Assembly: GCA_934555855.1 (NCBI GenBank) | Contig: CAKTFL010000129.1 | Coordinates: forward strand, 1 to 6,653 | Direction of reading: 5' to 3' | Length of the DNA stretch: 6,653 nt | From: an uncultured Sphingomonas sp. | GTDB taxonomy: Bacteria; Pseudomonadota; Alphaproteobacteria; Sphingomonadales; Sphingomonadaceae | In this document: positions 4,528 through 6,653 of the stretch, in pieces | Layout: each line of letters opens with the position of its first letter | Numbering within the stretch: position 1 is the first letter of the stretch | Notes under the pieces: generated by a model | The model's input: the letters and a program-made list of their open reading frames with translations, nothing else | Told to the model about the DNA's origin: nothing | Databases searched by the model: none | Position numbers and translations under genes: made by a program

Positions 4528-5196
4528 ATGATGATGACCGGGACGATCGAGATGGATCCGCAGGCGATGCGCCAGGCGATGGTGGCAAGCCAGTTGAGGC
4601 CGAATGCCGTGACCGATCCGCGCCTCGTCGCCGCGATGGCGACGTTGCCGCGCGAACGTTTTCTTCCCGAAGGGGCGCAGGCCGTGGCCTATCGCGACAC
4701 GCCGATCCCGATCGGCGCCGGGCGGCGGGCGAATGCGCCGCTCGCCACGGCGCGTCTGTTGAACCAGGCGGAACTGCTTCCGACCGATCGGGTGCTGCTG
4801 ATCGGCGCGGCAGGGGGCTATGCCGCGGCTCTGCTGTCCGAGCTGGTCGCGGATGTGGTCGCGGTGGAGGAGCATCCGGCGCTGGTCGCGCTCGCGCGGG
4901 ACGCGCTGGGCGGCACCGACCGGGTGACCCTGGTCCAGGGATCGCTGGCGAACGGCCATGCGGTCGGTCAGCCTTACGACGTGTTGATCGTCGATGGCGC
5001 CGTGGAGGTGCTGCCGGGTGATCTCGTCGCGCAGCTTCATCCGGGTGCGCGGATCGTCTCGGGACTGGCCGATCGCGGCGTCACCCGGCTTGCGGCCGGA
5101 CGGGTCACAGCGGGCGGCTATGGGCTTCAGCCTTTTGCCGACATCGAGTGCGTGGTGCTGCCGGGTTTCGAACGGGCGCACGGGTTTCGATTCTGA
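4528..5196 (+). CDS. Protein-L-isoaspartate methyltransferase family protein, degenerate SAM motif
   Basis: True members use S-adenosylmethionine to methylate isoaspartyl residues in damaged proteins. This one has 222 residues from the ATG at 4528, close to the family length. Family landmarks are MRQAMVASQLRPNAVTDPRL (14-33), LPRERFLPE (40-48), TPIPIGAGRRANAPLATARL (58-77), SAM motif I as VLLIGAAGGYAAALL (89-103) and YDVLIVDGAVEVLPGDLV (150-167). Motif I lacks the usual acidic residue and regular G-x-G-x-G pattern (VLEIGTGSGY in active enzymes), and the TISQP-like substrate loop is replaced. Catalysis is therefore uncertain. Alternative ATGs are at 4522, 4531, 4534 and 4552; 4528 is favoured by AGG six bases upstream. 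The stop is 13 bp before the TolC gene, so they are probably co-transcribed. Alphaproteobacteria often carry such a gene beside tolC. Confidence 0.85.
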   Translation: MMMTGTIEMDPQAMRQAMVASQLRPNAVTDPRLVAAMATLPRERFLPEGAQAVAYRDTPIPIGAGRRANAPLATARLLNQAELLPTDRVLLIGAAGGYAAALLSELVADVVAVEEHPALVALARDALGGTDRVTLVQGSLANGHAVGQPYDVLIVDGAVEVLPGDLVAQLHPGARIVSGLADRGVTRLAAGRVTAGGYGLQPFADIECVVLPGFERAHGFRF

Positions 5197-5198
5197 CC

Positions 5199-5204
5199 GG
5201 GGGA
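5199..5204 (+). promoter_or_regulatory. Ribosome binding site for the TolC gene
   Basis: GGGGGA ends 5 bases before the GTG at 5210. It fixes the non-ATG start of the outer membrane protein and lies in the 13-bp gap after the preceding stop. Confidence 0.55.
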
Positions 5205-5209
5205 AACGC

Positions 5210-6653
5210 GTGAAGATCGGATGTCGGCTGGCGGGGTGCGTCCTCGCTGCGTGGAGTGTGCCCGCCTCTTCCGAGACGCTGCGCGACGCTCTGCTGAAAG
5301 CGTACCAGACCAATCCGACCCTGACCGGCCAGCGCGCCGGCCAGCGCGCGACCGACGAGACGGTGCCGCTCGCCAAGGCGCAGGGGCGGCCCACCGCCGG
5401 CGTGAGCGCCGGCTATACCGAGTTCTTCTACAATACCGGCAACAGCTTCACGTCGGCCGCGCGTCAGGTGACTGCCGGCCCCTCGGTAAGCCTGCCGCTC
5501 TTTCAGGGCGGAGCGGTCCGCAATGCGGTGCGCGCGGCGGAAATCCGGGTTGGTGCCGGGCAGGCGGGATTACGGAACACGGAAGCGAACCTGTTCGCCG
5601 AGGTAGTTGCCGCGTACATGGACGTGATCCGCGACGAGGCGATTGTTGGCCTTAACCAGCAGAATGTTCGCGTGCTGGAGGTCAATCTTCGCGCCAGCCG
5701 CGATCGGTTTCAGGTCGGCGACCTGACCCGGACCGACGTCGCCCAGTCCGAATCACGCCTGGCGATCGCTCGCGGACAACTGCAAAGCGCGCAGGCCCAG
5801 CTTATCAGCAGCCGGGAGAATTACGTCCGCGTGGTCGGCACGTCGCCCGGGGTGCTGCAAGATCCGCCCGTGCTGCCGCAATTGCCCGCCAGCGTCGACG
5901 CCGCCGTGACGGCCGCGCTGCGCGACAATCCTGCGCTGGTGGCTGCGGCAAGGCAGCGGGATGCCACGCGCTATGACGTGGCCGTGGCGCGCGCAGCCCG
6001 CTCGCCGAGGCTGAGCGCCACTGCCGGAGGCAACTACAACAACCGGCTGGGCTCGTCGGCCGGATCTATCGTCTTCGGCTCGCCCGAAAGCGGGTTCGGC
6101 GCGACGGCCGGGCTGACCCTTTCCCTGCCTTTGTATCAGGGCGGTGCGCCCGCCGCGCAGGTTCGTCAGGCCGAGGCCGTCCGGTCGCAGGCCATCGAGC
6201 AGGTGACGGAGACGGAACGGTCGGTGATCTCCGCCGCGCGATCCTCTTACGCGGTGTGGCGTTCGTCGCGGGAAGTGATCGCGAGTTCCGAAGTGGCGGT
6301 CAACGCCAACAAGCTGAGCCTGGAGGGTGTCCGCGCCGAGAATTCGGTCGGCACCCGCACGATCCTGGATATCCTCAATGCCGAGCAGGAGTTGCTCAAC
6401 AGCCAGGTGACGCTCGTGTCGGCGCGTCGCGACGCCTATGTTGCCGGCTTCAACCTGCTGGCGGCGATGGGCGAAGCGGAGGCCCGCGACCTGGGTCTCG
6501 ACGGCGGCGTGCTGTACGATCCCGTCGCCAATTACAATCGCGTCAGGAACAAGTGGAGTGACTGGAGCGATGACGGCGAACCCGCGCCGGTCGCCACCCG
6601 CACCGCCGATACCCGCCCCGAAACGGCCATGGTCGTACGTCCGCAGGATGAAC
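5210..6653 (+). CDS. tolC: TolC-family outer membrane efflux protein (3' end outside window)
   Basis: The frame starts at GTG 5210 and is open to the window edge, giving 481 codons. TolC proteins form trimeric channel-tunnels in the outer membrane that work with multidrug pumps and type I secretion systems. Residues 1-19 look like a signal peptide: MKIGCRL, a hydrophobic stretch, then VPA with a likely cut before SSETL. Two outer membrane efflux repeats follow, about 22-220 (starting ETLRDALLKAYQTNPTL) and about 225-420 (starting SVDAAVTAALRDNPALVAAA). The paired strand motifs LPLFQGGAVR (about 94) and LPLYQGGAPAAQVRQAEA (about 306) are typical. The tail LYDPVANYNRVRNKWSDW is characteristic of alphaproteobacterial TolC, so the stop should lie not far beyond the window. 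A GTG start explains why ATG-based calling misses it. It is probably co-transcribed with the upstream methyltransferase-like gene. Confidence 0.93.
   Translation, partial: MKIGCRLAGCVLAAWSVPASSETLRDALLKAYQTNPTLTGQRAGQRATDETVPLAKAQGRPTAGVSAGYTEFFYNTGNSFTSAARQVTAGPSVSLPLFQGGAVRNAVRAAEIRVGAGQAGLRNTEANLFAEVVAAYMDVIRDEAIVGLNQQNVRVLEVNLRASRDRFQVGDLTRTDVAQSESRLAIARGQLQSAQAQLISSRENYVRVVGTSPGVLQDPPVLPQLPASVDAAVTAALRDNPALVAAARQRDATRYDVAVARAARSPRLSATAGGNYNNRLGSSAGSIVFGSPESGFGATAGLTLSLPLYQGGAPAAQVRQAEAVRSQAIEQVTETERSVISAARSSYAVWRSSREVIASSEVAVNANKLSLEGVRAENSVGTRTILDILNAEQELLNSQVTLVSARRDAYVAGFNLLAAMGEAEARDLGLDGGVLYDPVANYNRVRNKWSDWSDDGEPAPVATRTADTRPETAMVVRPQDE

Noticed and set aside
4355..4588. 77-codon - strand frame upstream of the methyltransferase-like gene
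   Set aside because: Ser, Pro and Arg-rich random composition, it overlaps the start of the + strand gene and has no ribosome binding site.
5327..5350. 12-bp direct repeat (GGCCAGCGCGCC then GGCCAGCGCGCG) in the TolC gene
   Set aside because: It is in frame, encoding GQRA twice, in a region where TolC homologues normally have similar Ala/Gly/Arg-rich helix sequence. It needs no special explanation.
5221..5655. 144-codon + strand frame inside the TolC region
   Set aside because: It is out of frame with the GTG-started TolC gene, which shows signal peptide and efflux-protein motifs along its whole length. This frame is an Arg-rich shadow.

Overview
The window is GC-rich and densely coding. 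It looks like chromosomal DNA of an alphaproteobacterium, most likely a sphingomonad. This is inferred from the xerD-accA pairing, the isoaspartate-methyltransferase-like gene followed directly by tolC, the short Flp-type pilins and the overall codon usage. No database search was possible, so the taxonomic call is an inference.

Left part (1-2370, + strand). The C-terminal end of an unrecognised protein runs in from the left edge. A site-specific recombinase (xerD) and the acetyl-CoA carboxylase alpha subunit (accA) follow, the last two only 9 bp apart. A 17-bp sequence repeated four times in tandem separates the first gene from xerD. It carries both the upstream stop codon and the xerD start codon. 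A strong hairpin (2336-2370) closes the block and also serves the convergent pilin gene.

Pilin cluster (2395-3142, - strand). There are three small Flp/Fap-type prepilins. Two are close tandem duplicates (273-bp period, near-identical mature proteins) that also share part of their leaders. The third, most upstream, is a divergent relative. The tad/cpa assembly genes they would need are not in this window.

Middle (3175-4265). A MutT-type Nudix hydrolase gene (+) ends inside an antisense tRNA-Cys(GCA) gene. Two small - strand genes follow: a 31-residue single-span membrane protein with a strong ribosome binding site, and an 84-residue protein of unknown function. An intergenic stretch of about 260 bp (4266-4527) separates these from the right part and holds a CtrA-like TTAA-N7-TTAA near-match.

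Right part (4528-6653, + strand). A degenerate protein-L-isoaspartate methyltransferase family protein is followed 13 bp later by a TolC-family outer membrane efflux protein. The latter starts at GTG, has a signal peptide and runs off the right edge.

Most of the window is housekeeping. I see no clear new system such as a defence island, CRISPR array, prophage or IS element. The points most worth a second look are the 17-bp repeat at the stop/start junction, the duplicated pilins with their conserved leader, the mutT/tRNA antisense overlap and the 31-residue membrane protein.
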